A DNA stretch of 53,909 bases, taken from assembly GCA_947624555.1 (NCBI GenBank), contig CANQKW010000009.1, positions 1 to 53,909 of the forward strand, given 5' to 3'. How positions within the stretch are numbered: position 1 is the first letter of the stretch; each line of letters starts with the position of its first letter. The position numbers and the translations under genes are program-made. Shown one piece after another: positions 45,751-53,909 of the stretch. The stretch comes from an uncultured Clostridia bacterium. GTDB lineage: Bacteria > Bacillota > Clostridia > Oscillospirales > Ruminococcaceae. The notes beneath the pieces are model-generated. The model worked only from the letters and a program-made list of their open reading frames with translations, searched no databases and was not told the origin of the DNA.

Positions 45751-46752
45751 ATGTCAAAAATTACAATTTTAGGCTGCGGATACGGTACGGCTCTGGGTGT
45801 TCTTTATACGACTTACGGTCACGACGTAACGACTTGGACAAAATTCGAGCAGGAGGCACAGCAGCTTCGCATTGACCGTGAACATAAGCGTCTGCTCCCC
45901 GGAGTAAAACTCCCCGACGGTCTTAAAGTCACTTCTGACCCGAAATGCGTTTCCGATGCGGAGATAGTGGTCGTATGTATCCCGTCTGCGTTCTACCGTG
46001 ACGCAATCTGCGCCGTAAAGCCTTACATCAGCCAAAAAACGGTAATCATAAATGCAAGCAAGGGTCTTGAAGAGGCAACGGGCAAAAGACTTACCGAAGT
46101 TATCCGACAGGAACTTCCTCATAACAAAATCGGCGTAATAACGGGTCCCTGCCACGCAGAAGAGGTCGCACGGCTTGTCCCGACAACAGAAGTCTGTGCG
46201 GCTTACGACCCGGATATAGCGGTTTATATCCAGCAAACTCTCTCAAACGAGCGTTACAGGATATATATAAACGACGACGTAGCAGGCTGTGAACTTGGCG
46301 GAGTACTTAAAAATCCTATCGCTCTCGGCTGCGGAATTGCACGGGGAATGGGTCTTGGCGACAACACTATTGCCGCTCTTATCACAAGAGGAATGACCGA
46401 AATAACCCGTCTTGCCGTTGCAATCGGCGCTAACTGGAAAACCTTTACGGGAATGGCAGGCTTTGGCGACCTGATAGTGACCTGTACATCTCAGCACTCA
46501 AGGAATTTCCGTGCGGGATTTCTTATCGGACAGGGAATGCCTGCGTCAGAGGCAGTCGCAAAGGTCGGTACTGTCGAGGGTTATGTCAACAGCAGAACGG
46601 CTCTTCGGCTTGCAAACGAGCATAAAGTGGAAGTGCCCATTATCGAGCAGATAGTAAAGATTTGTTTCGAGAACAACGACCCCCGAAACTCTATCTCCGC
46701 TCTTATGGGTAGAGCTGTCAAGAGCGAGCACGAAACCTACTGGACAGACTAA
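45751..46752 (+). CDS. gpsA: NAD(P)H-dependent glycerol-3-phosphate dehydrogenase
   Basis: 333 residues. ITILGCGYGTALGVLYTTYG is the NAD(P) loop (Tyr-Gly in place of the more usual Trp-Gly); HKRLLPGVKLP, GVITGPCHAEEVARL and ELGGVLKNPIALGCGIARGM with the catalytic Lys are diagnostic. It makes glycerol-3-P for PlsY. CGGAGGG lies 6 nt before the ATG. Confidence 0.96.
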   Translation: MSKITILGCGYGTALGVLYTTYGHDVTTWTKFEQEAQQLRIDREHKRLLPGVKLPDGLKVTSDPKCVSDAEIVVVCIPSAFYRDAICAVKPYISQKTVIINASKGLEEATGKRLTEVIRQELPHNKIGVITGPCHAEEVARLVPTTEVCAAYDPDIAVYIQQTLSNERYRIYINDDVAGCELGGVLKNPIALGCGIARGMGLGDNTIAALITRGMTEITRLAVAIGANWKTFTGMAGFGDLIVTCTSQHSRNFRAGFLIGQGMPASEAVAKVGTVEGYVNSRTALRLANEHKVEVPIIEQIVKICFENNDPRNSISALMGRAVKSEHETYWTD

Positions 46753-46777
46753 AATAACCGTATGGAGTTGATTTTTA

Positions 46778-47647
46778 ATGCGTGAAAAAGCGCCTGCTAC
46801 GATAAACGAGCAAATAAGGATTTTAAAGCTCAGAGGCTGTGTTATCGAAGACGAGAAAAAAGCACGGGATACTCTTAAATATATCAATTATTATCGGCTT
46901 GCAAACTATTTTGAGCCGTTTTCCGTCAGCAAGCACAAATATGAAGAGGGCACGACTTTCGAGAAAATCATAAGCGTGTACGAAATGGACAGAAAGCTCC
47001 GCAGTATTCTGCTGGCGGCTCTTGAAGAGATTGAAATTGCGCTCAGAGCGGCTATTTCAAACTATCACGCATTAAAATACGGTGCGTTGGGCTACCTCAA
47101 TCCGTCCTCGTTCAATCTTTCGCATAATCATCAGAGCTTTTTGTCACGCATAAATCACCTTATCGAGTCAAACGAAGAAAGAGAGTTCGTGCGTCACTAC
47201 AACGCAAAATACGGCGGAAAATTTCCGCTTTGGGTTATGATGGAGCTTTTTTCGTTCGGCACGCTTGCGTTTTTCTACAAGGATATGCAGAACAACGACA
47301 AGAAAATAATCGCAGACGAATATTACTCCTGCTCGCCGAACGAGCTGGACAACTGGATTTTCTGCCTGAACGAGCTGCGAAACTACTGTGCACACTACAA
47401 CAGGCTCTACGCAACACATTTCCCCGTAGAACCGAAAACTCCTAAGGATTATCCCGTAACTCTTCAGCCTGACGTTTTCGGATATATTATCGTGATGAAA
47501 CAGCTTTTCCGCGGTCACGAAAACTGGAACGAGCGAGTTGTAAAACCTATCTCCCGTATGCTGAAAAAGAATTCCGATATAATACGGCTTTCAGACCTCG
47601 GTTTCCCCGAAGGCTGGGAAACAATGATTGCTTTTACGGATTGTTGA
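46778..47647 (+). CDS. Abi_2/AbiD-AbiF-family protein with HEPN-type motifs
   Basis: 289 residues, soluble. ATINEQIRILKLRGCVIEDE and ARDTLKYINYYRLANYF are the Abi_2 start. ALEEIEIALRAAISNYHALK (Arg90, His97) and LNELRNYCAHYNRLY (Arg201, His206, Rx4H) fit HEPN ribonuclease motifs. The family includes abortive-infection proteins, whose HEPN domains are expected to cut RNA. It starts 25 nt after gpsA with GGAG upstream, leaving no room for the structured RNA found with some AbiF loci. A TerB-type gene follows after 13 nt. Phage defence is likely but not shown here. Confidence 0.82.
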   Translation: MREKAPATINEQIRILKLRGCVIEDEKKARDTLKYINYYRLANYFEPFSVSKHKYEEGTTFEKIISVYEMDRKLRSILLAALEEIEIALRAAISNYHALKYGALGYLNPSSFNLSHNHQSFLSRINHLIESNEEREFVRHYNAKYGGKFPLWVMMELFSFGTLAFFYKDMQNNDKKIIADEYYSCSPNELDNWIFCLNELRNYCAHYNRLYATHFPVEPKTPKDYPVTLQPDVFGYIIVMKQLFRGHENWNERVVKPISRMLKKNSDIIRLSDLGFPEGWETMIAFTDC

Positions 47648-47660
47648 GTTTGGTGATTTT

Positions 47661-49538
47661 ATGTCAAATAGTTTCAAAAAATTTATAAATACAAACGGCA
47701 AGACTCTCTCCGAAATAAGAGAAATTGTCAAAGAAATGACCCAAAAAACCGTAAAATCCATTATCAGAGATACAGAGAAAGAACTTCAAAGTGAAATTCG
47801 TAAAAAAATCAGAGAAGAAGTCGAGGACGCAGAAAAAACGTCAAAAAGAGCCGAAAAAATCCCCGAACCGCACTTTTTTGAAACTGACAAACCGCAAAAA
47901 GACCGTGAGGAGCTGCTCGCTCCCGATGAAATCGCTTATCCGCACGAAAGCATTCCCGATAACCTTACTCCCCGTGAGCAGGCTTTGATTGAGAAAATTT
48001 TTGAAATGCGAAAACTTCGGCAGATAACCTATAACGGATATATTGTACAGCGGTGTGCCGAAGTGACTTTTGTTATGCAGGGGGAATTTATGTCAGATGT
48101 GACGGACGATTATCCCCGAACTGCATTTTTCGGAATGTCAATGCCGATGTATGCGGCAATGTCAAACTCTCAGCTAAGGACATATTTCACCTGGAGAACC
48201 GACGCCCGACGGGGAAAATACCGTCAGACGGATAAACCGTATGTTCTCTTGTATGCGTATGAGCTGCTTAATAAAATCGGTACGGTATCTTCGACCGATG
48301 CGTTCGGGAAACTTCTTGACCTGTGGGAAAACGCCGATTTTGCAAAAAAATATCTCGATGAGCTTATGCCTCGCTGGATAAAGGACTTTTATGCATTTAA
48401 CAACGTTTCTGAGATTTACCCCGACATAAATAAATTCCTGAAATCCGACAACATATCCGAAACGGACAAAGCCATTTCGGAAATTCTTGAAAAGAACTAC
48501 AAAAACAAGCTGTCGTTTCTTGCGGAAAATTCAGCATATGACATTAAAAAAAGCATTTTTTTCACCGAAGAAAACAAGCCGCTTTTCGAGGAAGCAGCCG
48601 AAAATGTCCTTAATGCACTGGATAAATTTCTTACCGAAAAGGATATTGATATAGGAACGCTGCTTTGCGGACTTCCCAAAAAGGATCATTCCTGGAAACC
48701 GTTTGACAAAGCCTATGTAAATCTCGACAGAGCAGACGGATTTCACGCCGTGAAAATAAGCTCTTCGGAATATTACTGCATAAGACGTGGAGAGCCTACT
48801 CTGGAAAGTTTTGCTTTTTTCCCGCAAAGAGGATTTATCGGCTACATTTTGAAGTCGATCGAGGCTCAACTTCGCATTAACACGGGATTTAAGAGAAAAA
48901 TAGTCCCAAATGCGAATATGCTGCTAAATGACCTGAAAAACCGTGAAAAGCTGCTGAAAGCGGTAAGCGGCGAGGATTTCTCCGATACAATAAAAAAAGC
49001 GGTAGACGATTTCTGCACAAAAAAAGGGATTTCTCCGAAAAAAAGCTCTTCGGGAAAATCCGAAAACTACGGCTTTGATTATGTGCAGTATACGAGAAAA
49101 AATATCGAGATAGATGTTTCAAAGCTCGCTGAAATTCGTGCAAAATCGGATGAAACGGCAAGAAAGCTCATTATCGAAGAATCTCCCGATGAAGAATTTA
49201 TAAGAGAAATCTCCGAAAAAATCTCCGACGAGGAATTTGCGGAAAAAATCACGGAATACTCGAATTTTTCCGAAGAGCTTAATTTACCGCAGAATATTCC
49301 CGAAAATATCCCTGAAGAATGGCAAAATTTTGCAAGGAAAATAAATCCTGTTCAAAGGGAGATACTTTCTATCCTTGCAGAGGGAAAAAACGCAGACGAA
49401 TTTTGCAGGGAAAATAATCTTCTCCCCGAAACGATTTTCGAGGAGATAAACTGCAAAGCAATGGAAACTGTTCTTGATATTGTAATAGAACACGGAGAAA
49501 TTATCCCCGATTATCTTGGGATAGTAAAACTGCTCTAA
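47661..49538 (+). CDS. TerB_N/TerB_C-domain protein
   Basis: 625 residues. A charged N-terminal helix (about 10-60) is followed by the TerB_N pattern (about 150-220: MPMYAAMSNSQLRTYFTWRT and KPYVLLYAYELLNKIG). The C-terminal 75 residues fit TerB_C (INPVQREILSILAEGKNADE, LLPETIFEEINCKAMETVLD and VIEHGEIIPDYL). The middle is mostly helical with FFPQRGFIGYILKSIEAQLR. Such proteins occur in tellurite-type and defence loci, often with helicases, but no helicase is present. ATG 47661 follows GGTGA; the longer frame begins inside the Abi gene. Lys/Glu content is high. Confidence 0.78.
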   Translation: MSNSFKKFINTNGKTLSEIREIVKEMTQKTVKSIIRDTEKELQSEIRKKIREEVEDAEKTSKRAEKIPEPHFFETDKPQKDREELLAPDEIAYPHESIPDNLTPREQALIEKIFEMRKLRQITYNGYIVQRCAEVTFVMQGEFMSDVTDDYPRTAFFGMSMPMYAAMSNSQLRTYFTWRTDARRGKYRQTDKPYVLLYAYELLNKIGTVSSTDAFGKLLDLWENADFAKKYLDELMPRWIKDFYAFNNVSEIYPDINKFLKSDNISETDKAISEILEKNYKNKLSFLAENSAYDIKKSIFFTEENKPLFEEAAENVLNALDKFLTEKDIDIGTLLCGLPKKDHSWKPFDKAYVNLDRADGFHAVKISSSEYYCIRRGEPTLESFAFFPQRGFIGYILKSIEAQLRINTGFKRKIVPNANMLLNDLKNREKLLKAVSGEDFSDTIKKAVDDFCTKKGISPKKSSSGKSENYGFDYVQYTRKNIEIDVSKLAEIRAKSDETARKLIIEESPDEEFIREISEKISDEEFAEKITEYSNFSEELNLPQNIPENIPEEWQNFARKINPVQREILSILAEGKNADEFCRENNLLPETIFEEINCKAMETVLDIVIEHGEIIPDYLGIVKLL

Positions 49539-49561
49539 ACGGTTTAAAACGCTAAAAAGTA

Positions 49562-49592
49562 CGGGGGAAAACAATAGTTTTCCCCCGATTTT
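49562..49592. terminator. Terminator between the TerB gene and the hydrogenase-like gene
   Basis: A perfect 11-bp stem (49562-49572 with 49577-49587, loop AATA) separates converging genes; T-rich flanks occur on both strands. Confidence 0.88.
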
Positions 49593-49611
49593 GTATGTAA
49601 TTTTTTCCGGT

Positions 49612-51537
49612 TTATTTTCTCAGAACGCTTTCCGCTTTAGATACAAGTCCCTCGACCTGATTATTTATTTCGGAAACCTCGCCCATTGCGGCGTTAATAT
49701 CCGTGCCCTTGCCTAAAGTCGTGCTGATATTGTCGCTTACCTTATTCATCATTCCCTTGATTTCGTCCATTTTTTCGGTAACTGTCTTTAGGATATTATT
49801 TACCGTTTCAATATCCCCGAAAACAAGCTGATTGCTCTTTTCAGCCTCGGCAACTGCGCTCTGCGAGTGATTTGCGAGCTTTCCTACTTCGTGTGCAACT
49901 ACCGCAAATCCCTTTCCTGCCTGACCTGCCCTTGCAGCCTCAATGCTTGCGTTTATCGACAGAATATTGATTCTTCTTGCGATTTCGCTGATATTCTGCG
50001 TAGTTTCACTAAATCCCGCAACCGAATTATTTATTGACTGCATTGCGTTATTGATATTATCGTTGAGCGTAAGAAGTTCGTTTAAAATGTCCGACAAGCC
50101 TGTTATCTGGTCGAAATTCGTGGAATTAAGCTCAGAAATATCTCCGACAGCGTTTTTGACGTTGCCGATATTATATGTGAGCTTTGAAACGACCTGATTA
50201 AGCTCTGAGGTAACTTCTGCAATCGAGCGGTTGGTATCCTCGATAAGCAGGCGGTGTTCATCTTCCTGGTGCTGCATATACTCGTGGCAGCTTGTCATAT
50301 CCGAAACACCCTTGATAATAGCTCTTGCCATCTCCCGACAGGTTCCAAATCCGCAGGAGTGACAGTTATAATTACGCTGTGTGGCTGTGATTTTGCCCAT
50401 TTTTGTGAGCATTTCATCTATCTGATTTTCGGTAACTTCAATATCATTGATGTCAATAGGAGTATATGTTCTGATAAAATCATCAAGATTAAGCGCCTTG
50501 TCAAACTTCAAAAACTGCTTGTCCCTGTGTTTTCTGTCGAATTTTACACGCTTTGTGCGGTTGTATTTTTCGATACCGTTCATAATGCCGCTCATACGGT
50601 AAATCGACATCTGCTTGCCGATAGCAGGACCGCTTCCGCAGCCTTTATCGCAGGAAAGAACGTCGAAAACGTCGGGCAGATCCCTTTCCGCAATGGTAGA
50701 ATACATCGAAAGATTTTTGTAAACCGACTCTGTTCCCTCTGACGTAATGACGTTGAGCAGGGGATTTTCCAGCTCCAGACAAGCCTTTAGTCCGCCGGGA
50801 CGGGGATAAACTGCGCCCATCTGACCGCCTGCTCCCGAAAACTCGAAATCAGAGCGTACATTTTTCATATTTTCAAACTTTATTCCGTTATCGTTAAGCA
50901 GTTTTCCCAAACGGTCAAACGTAACGTTATAATCGACCAGACCCGTTTCGATAAATTCATCTCTTTTTGCGATGCAGGGAGAGAAAGCGACTATTTTTGC
51001 GTCCTCGTTGAGATACCTTTTAAGGTAGACCGCAAGGCACAGCATAGGCGAATGTACGGGCGAAAGGTGGCTCAGCGAGTCGTGACAGTATCTTCTCATA
51101 TAATTTACGATAGCCGGGCAGGGCTGTGAAATGACCTTAGCCCCCTTATGCTTTTCCAGATAACGGATATGCGCCCACGTACAAATATCAGCGCCGAACG
51201 AAACGTCATAAATCTTGCTTACACCGTTTTTTACGAGATAACCAAGCACATTTCTCCAACAACCGTCAAAGGAAACCTTTACCGCAGGCGCACAAATTCC
51301 GATAATTTTAACGCCTTTTTTGAGGTCTGCCCAGAAACGCTCGGTGTCGTCCTCATAACTTCTTGCGCCGTGACTGCAAGCCTTTACGCACGCACCGCAG
51401 CGAATACATCTTTCGGGATTGATATTGAATATCTTTCTGCCGTTTTCATCGTACTCAACGGTATTTGCCTCGACCGCAGGACAAACTCTTATGCAGTTGT
51501 TACAGGCAACACATTTTGATGCATCAAATGAAATCAT
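49612..51537 (-). CDS. [FeFe]-hydrogenase-like sensor fused to a methyl-accepting chemotaxis signalling domain
   Basis: 641 residues, no membrane helix. Two 4Fe-4S clusters: Cys9/12/15/19 and Cys44/47/50/54. A hydrogenase large-subunit domain (about 75-330) has all four likely H-cluster cysteines in variant motifs: Cys140 (QPCPA), Cys188 (SPCIAK), Cys296 and Cys300 ([11 protein letters not shown]). A further 4Fe-4S domain has Cys392/395/400/417. From about 430 to the end is a coiled-coil MCP signalling domain with the [20 protein letters not shown] tip (529-548). Probably senses H2 or redox state rather than making H2. GAAAGGGG precedes the ATG. Confidence 0.9.
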   Translation of the reverse strand: MISFDASKCVACNNCIRVCPAVEANTVEYDENGRKIFNINPERCIRCGACVKACSHGARSYEDDTERFWADLKKGVKIIGICAPAVKVSFDGCWRNVLGYLVKNGVSKIYDVSFGADICTWAHIRYLEKHKGAKVISQPCPAIVNYMRRYCHDSLSHLSPVHSPMLCLAVYLKRYLNEDAKIVAFSPCIAKRDEFIETGLVDYNVTFDRLGKLLNDNGIKFENMKNVRSDFEFSGAGGQMGAVYPRPGGLKACLELENPLLNVITSEGTESVYKNLSMYSTIAERDLPDVFDVLSCDKGCGSGPAIGKQMSIYRMSGIMNGIEKYNRTKRVKFDRKHRDKQFLKFDKALNLDDFIRTYTPIDINDIEVTENQIDEMLTKMGKITATQRNYNCHSCGFGTCREMARAIIKGVSDMTSCHEYMQHQEDEHRLLIEDTNRSIAEVTSELNQVVSKLTYNIGNVKNAVGDISELNSTNFDQITGLSDILNELLTLNDNINNAMQSINNSVAGFSETTQNISEIARRINILSINASIEAARAGQAGKGFAVVAHEVGKLANHSQSAVAEAEKSNQLVFGDIETVNNILKTVTEKMDEIKGMMNKVSDNISTTLGKGTDINAAMGEVSEINNQVEGLVSKAESVLRK

Positions 51538-51597
51538 AATAATTCCCCTTTCCGTTCAAGGATAAAATTATCAAATTTTGTCGGATACATTGTTTTT

Positions 51598-51631
51598 AAA
51601 AAAACAGGAAAAGAGGGTTATTCTCTTTTCC
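51598..51631 (-). terminator. Terminator of rny
   Basis: A 9-bp stem (51607-51615 with 51623-51631) is followed on the minus strand by TGTTTTTTT, suggesting that the hydrogenase-like gene downstream has its own promoter. I could not identify that promoter confidently. Confidence 0.8.
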
Positions 51632-51646
51632 CGGTTAAAAACGAAA

Positions 51647-53251
51647 TTATTTCGCATAGTCAACGGTTCTGCTTTCACGGATAAGATTAACCTTAATCTG
51701 TCCGGGATAATCCATTTCCGCCTCAATTCTTTTGGCAATATCCCTTGCCAGAACCTTCATATCGTCATCGTTTATCTGCTCAGGCTTGACCATAATGCGA
51801 ACCTCTCGTCCTGCCTGAATAGCAAACGACTTTTCTACTCCGTTATAGGAATTGCAAATCTCCTCAAGCTTTTCAAGACGCTTGATATAGTTCTCGTAAT
51901 TCTCCGAACGAGCCGCCGGTCTTGCCGCACTTATTGCGTCTGCCGCCTGAACGAGGCAGGCAATGACCGTTCTGCACTCAACGTCGCCGTGGTGAGCCTC
52001 GATTGCGTGAATGACCTCAGGGTTTTCCTTGTACTTCTTGCAGACATCAACGCCTATCTGTACGTGAGAGCCTTCAATTTCGTGGTCGAGCGATTTTCCT
52101 ATATCGTGCAGAAGTCCTGCTCTTCTTGCAAGAGCTGCGTCAACGCCCAACTCTGACGCCATAATTCCTGCCAAATGCGCAACCTCAATCGAGTGATTGA
52201 GAACATTCTGTCTGAACGAAGTCCTGTATTTAAGACGACCGATAAGTCTTACAAGCTCGTGGTTAAGACCGTTTACATTTGTTTCAAGAACGGCTCTCTG
52301 ACCCTCCTGCTTAATGCGAAGTTCAACCTCCTTGCGAGCCTTGTCGACTGTTTCCTCAATTCTTGCGGGGTGTATTCTTCCGTCCTGGATAAGACGTTCA
52401 AGAGCTATCCTTGCAATTTCTCTTCTTACGTGGTCAAAACAGGACAGCGTGATAGCCTCCGGAGTATCGTCGATAATAAGGTCAACGCCCGTAAGCGTTT
52501 CAAGCGCCCTGATATTGCGTCCCTCACGTCCGATAATGCGTCCTTTCATCTCGTCGTTAGGGATAGCTACTACCGACACTGCCGATTCGGACACGGTATC
52601 GGCGGCGAGTCTTGAAATAGCGAGAGATATGTACTCTCTTGCCTTTTCATCGCACTCGTCCTTGAGTTTTTGCTCATAATACGAGATTTTCAGAGCCTTT
52701 TCGTGATTAAGCTCGGTATCGAGCATTTGCAGCAGATGTTCCTTAGCCTGTTCCGCAGTAAAGCCCGAAATCTTCTCGAGAATATCCATCTGGCTGGATT
52801 TTAACTGTTCAGCCTCAGCGATTTTCTCGTCAGCCTTCTTGTGTTTCTGGTGGAGCTGTTCCTCCAGCTTTTCCATTTTGTCGGTTTTCTTGTCGAGATT
52901 TTCTTCCTTTTGAGCAATTCTGCGCTCCGAACGAGAAACCTCTCCTCTTCGCTCTTTCAACTCTTTTTCGGCGTCTGCTTTTAATCTGTTGATTTCCTTT
53001 TCGGCGTCGGTGCGAAGTGCATAAATCTCGTCCTTAGCCTCAACGAGAGCGGATTTTTTCATTGATTCCGCTTTTTCGGACGCCTCTTCGAGTATTCTCG
53101 CTGATTCTTTTTCAGCGGACTCGAACTGTGCCTCAGCGGTCTTAATGCGGTGTTTTATGCCGGACTTAAAGCAAATAAAACCGCTTACCACTGCGCCGAC
53201 AACCAATGCCGCCAGACCTATCAGCAAAGCGACATAAAGTTCGACTTGCAT
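51647..53251 (-). CDS. rny: Ribonuclease Y
   Basis: 534 residues, family length. One N-terminal membrane helix (about 5-27), a long charged coiled coil (about 35-210), a KH domain ([20 protein letters not shown]), an HD domain with [18 protein letters not shown] and EAHHGDVE, and the [16 protein letters not shown] end. It is the membrane-bound endonuclease that starts mRNA decay. ATG 53251 is set by GAGGAGG and the family's hydrophobic N-terminus; the longer frame to 53389 is unrelated. The leader from the promoter is about 430 nt. Confidence 0.96.
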   Translation of the reverse strand: MQVELYVALLIGLAALVVGAVVSGFICFKSGIKHRIKTAEAQFESAEKESARILEEASEKAESMKKSALVEAKDEIYALRTDAEKEINRLKADAEKELKERRGEVSRSERRIAQKEENLDKKTDKMEKLEEQLHQKHKKADEKIAEAEQLKSSQMDILEKISGFTAEQAKEHLLQMLDTELNHEKALKISYYEQKLKDECDEKAREYISLAISRLAADTVSESAVSVVAIPNDEMKGRIIGREGRNIRALETLTGVDLIIDDTPEAITLSCFDHVRREIARIALERLIQDGRIHPARIEETVDKARKEVELRIKQEGQRAVLETNVNGLNHELVRLIGRLKYRTSFRQNVLNHSIEVAHLAGIMASELGVDAALARRAGLLHDIGKSLDHEIEGSHVQIGVDVCKKYKENPEVIHAIEAHHGDVECRTVIACLVQAADAISAARPAARSENYENYIKRLEKLEEICNSYNGVEKSFAIQAGREVRIMVKPEQINDDDMKVLARDIAKRIEAEMDYPGQIKVNLIRESRTVDYAK

Positions 53252-53688
53252 TGTCGTTTTCCCCTCCTCAATATCATTGTCGCGTGCTGTCTGCCAACCG
53301 CACGCAAAAGAATTTCGGCGGAAAAATATACAATTTATGAAAAATTTGCGGCTATTTTCAGAAATGCGAGCAAACCAACCTACAGGCACGGCAAAATCCG
53401 CCCTGCCCGTGCAAACTCTTCAGCCGCTGTGATACCCCCTGTTGAACAAACTTATCTTTCTTCATTATTTTTAGAAAACGGATAAAAATAATATATCGGG
53501 AAAGTACGCCGACTAAATGCGTGCATTTTCCCTAAAGCGGTCTGTGCCGCAAAAAAGAATAGAAATGTAAATTAAAGGATTTCTCCGTAAATCGTACATT
53601 CGCCGCCTTAACGTTATAATAAACAAAGCGTCATAAACGTCGGGGGCAGTTTTTCGGAATTTATCTCTCCAAAAAACAGCCTATACAT

Positions 53689-53717
53689 ATTTTACTACAA
53701 TTTGCTCCGATTGTCAA
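53689..53717 (-). promoter_or_regulatory. Consensus promoter of rny
   Basis: On the minus strand, TTGACA (53712-53717) and TAAAAT (53689-53694), 17-bp spacer. The gap 53252-53688 holds no gene and would be transcribed as leader. Confidence 0.8.
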
Positions 53718-53833
53718 GGGCGATAAGGCTCAAAACACACATATTTGTTAATATTTTTTTAATTAAATTAAAAATTTTTATCTAATCCTGCAAAAATTAC
53801 TTTGTTTATATATCTTTTTTTGAAAAAATTACC

Positions 53834-53846
53834 GCACCGCAGGTGC
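53834..53846. repeat. Small GCACC/GGTGC hairpin
   Basis: A perfect 5-bp stem with a GCA loop just before the heptamer repeat. With the A/T-rich stretch 53720-53833 it fills the right edge of the window; no gene is seen there. Confidence 0.4.
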
Positions 53847-53860
53847 AGCACATTTTACTG

Positions 53861-53895
53861 TTCACTATTCACTGTACACTGTGCACTGTGCACTG
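53861..53895. repeat. Five tandem heptamers
   Basis: Exactly five 7-bp units with consensus TNCACTG (TTCACTA, TTCACTG, TACACTG, TGCACTG, TGCACTG). The last two are identical. It is non-coding and lies upstream of the rny promoter. Confidence 0.85.
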
Positions 53896-53909
53896 CCAAA
53901 ATCGGCTGG

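Noticed and set aside
46753-46777. Structured RNA partner of the Abi gene
   Set aside because: Only 25 nt separate gpsA and the Abi gene and only 13 nt follow it, too little for such an RNA.

Overview
The window looks like chromosome from an anaerobic, fibre-degrading Firmicute of the Oscillospiraceae (Ruminococcus-like). The pointers are a GH94 cellobiose phosphorylase, an [FeFe]-hydrogenase-type protein, consensus TTGACA/TATAAT promoters, strong GGAGG ribosome sites, several TTG starts, a tetrahydrofolate riboswitch before an ECF folate S-component, and a gene order in which rpmH-rnpA-yidD-yidC-jag is followed by der rather than mnmE/mnmG. The genus is inferred from gene content. I found no tRNA, rRNA, CRISPR array, insertion sequence or phage gene.

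Layout. 1-8245 (+) is a surface-glycan cassette: the end of a TPR-like protein, a glycosyltransferase with a methyltransferase-like tail, a TylF-type O-methyltransferase, rfbC, a C-methyltransferase, an epimerase/ketoreductase, rfbA, rfbB and a second O-methyltransferase-like protein. Together they could make and transfer a methylated dTDP-deoxysugar. 8349-11413 (-) holds cellobiose phosphorylase and an Sfp-type phosphopantetheinyl transferase. 11612-17124 (+) holds purD, an RlmL-like RNA methyltransferase, and a transglutaminase/DUF58 pair. 17287-22841 (+) is housekeeping: pgi, a small P-loop protein, rpmF, pfkA, a THF riboswitch with folT, proC, and a cyclophilin.

23179-33757 (+) runs from a membrane polysaccharide deacetylase with helical repeats, through a bactofilin and an anchored protein, into a complete F-type ATP synthase operon (atpZ-atpI-atpB-E-F-H-A-small ORF-G-D-C). 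Subunit c carries the two-carboxylate version of the Na+-binding signature. 33827-38661 (-) holds a GtrB-like glycosyltransferase, an SseB-domain protein, thrS and coaX. Between thrS and coaX lies a plus-strand unit with a consensus promoter and a strong terminator but no convincing protein.

38925-46752 (+) holds rpmH, rnpA, yidD, yidC, jag, der, two related membrane proteins, plsY and gpsA. It is followed by an Abi_2/HEPN-type protein and a TerB_N/TerB_C-type protein (46778-49538), a candidate defence pair. 49612-53251 (-) holds an [FeFe]-hydrogenase-like sensor fused to a chemoreceptor signalling domain, and rny with a leader of over 400 nt. The last bases carry a heptamer tandem repeat.

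The observations most worth following are the hydrogenase-chemoreceptor fusion, the Abi/TerB pair, the two-carboxylate c-subunit with an unrecognised 42-residue membrane peptide in the atp operon, the orphan transcription unit at 37417-37856, the apparent lack of a normal start codon at the expected N-termini of atpG and yidC, and the THF riboswitch with an unusually long arm.
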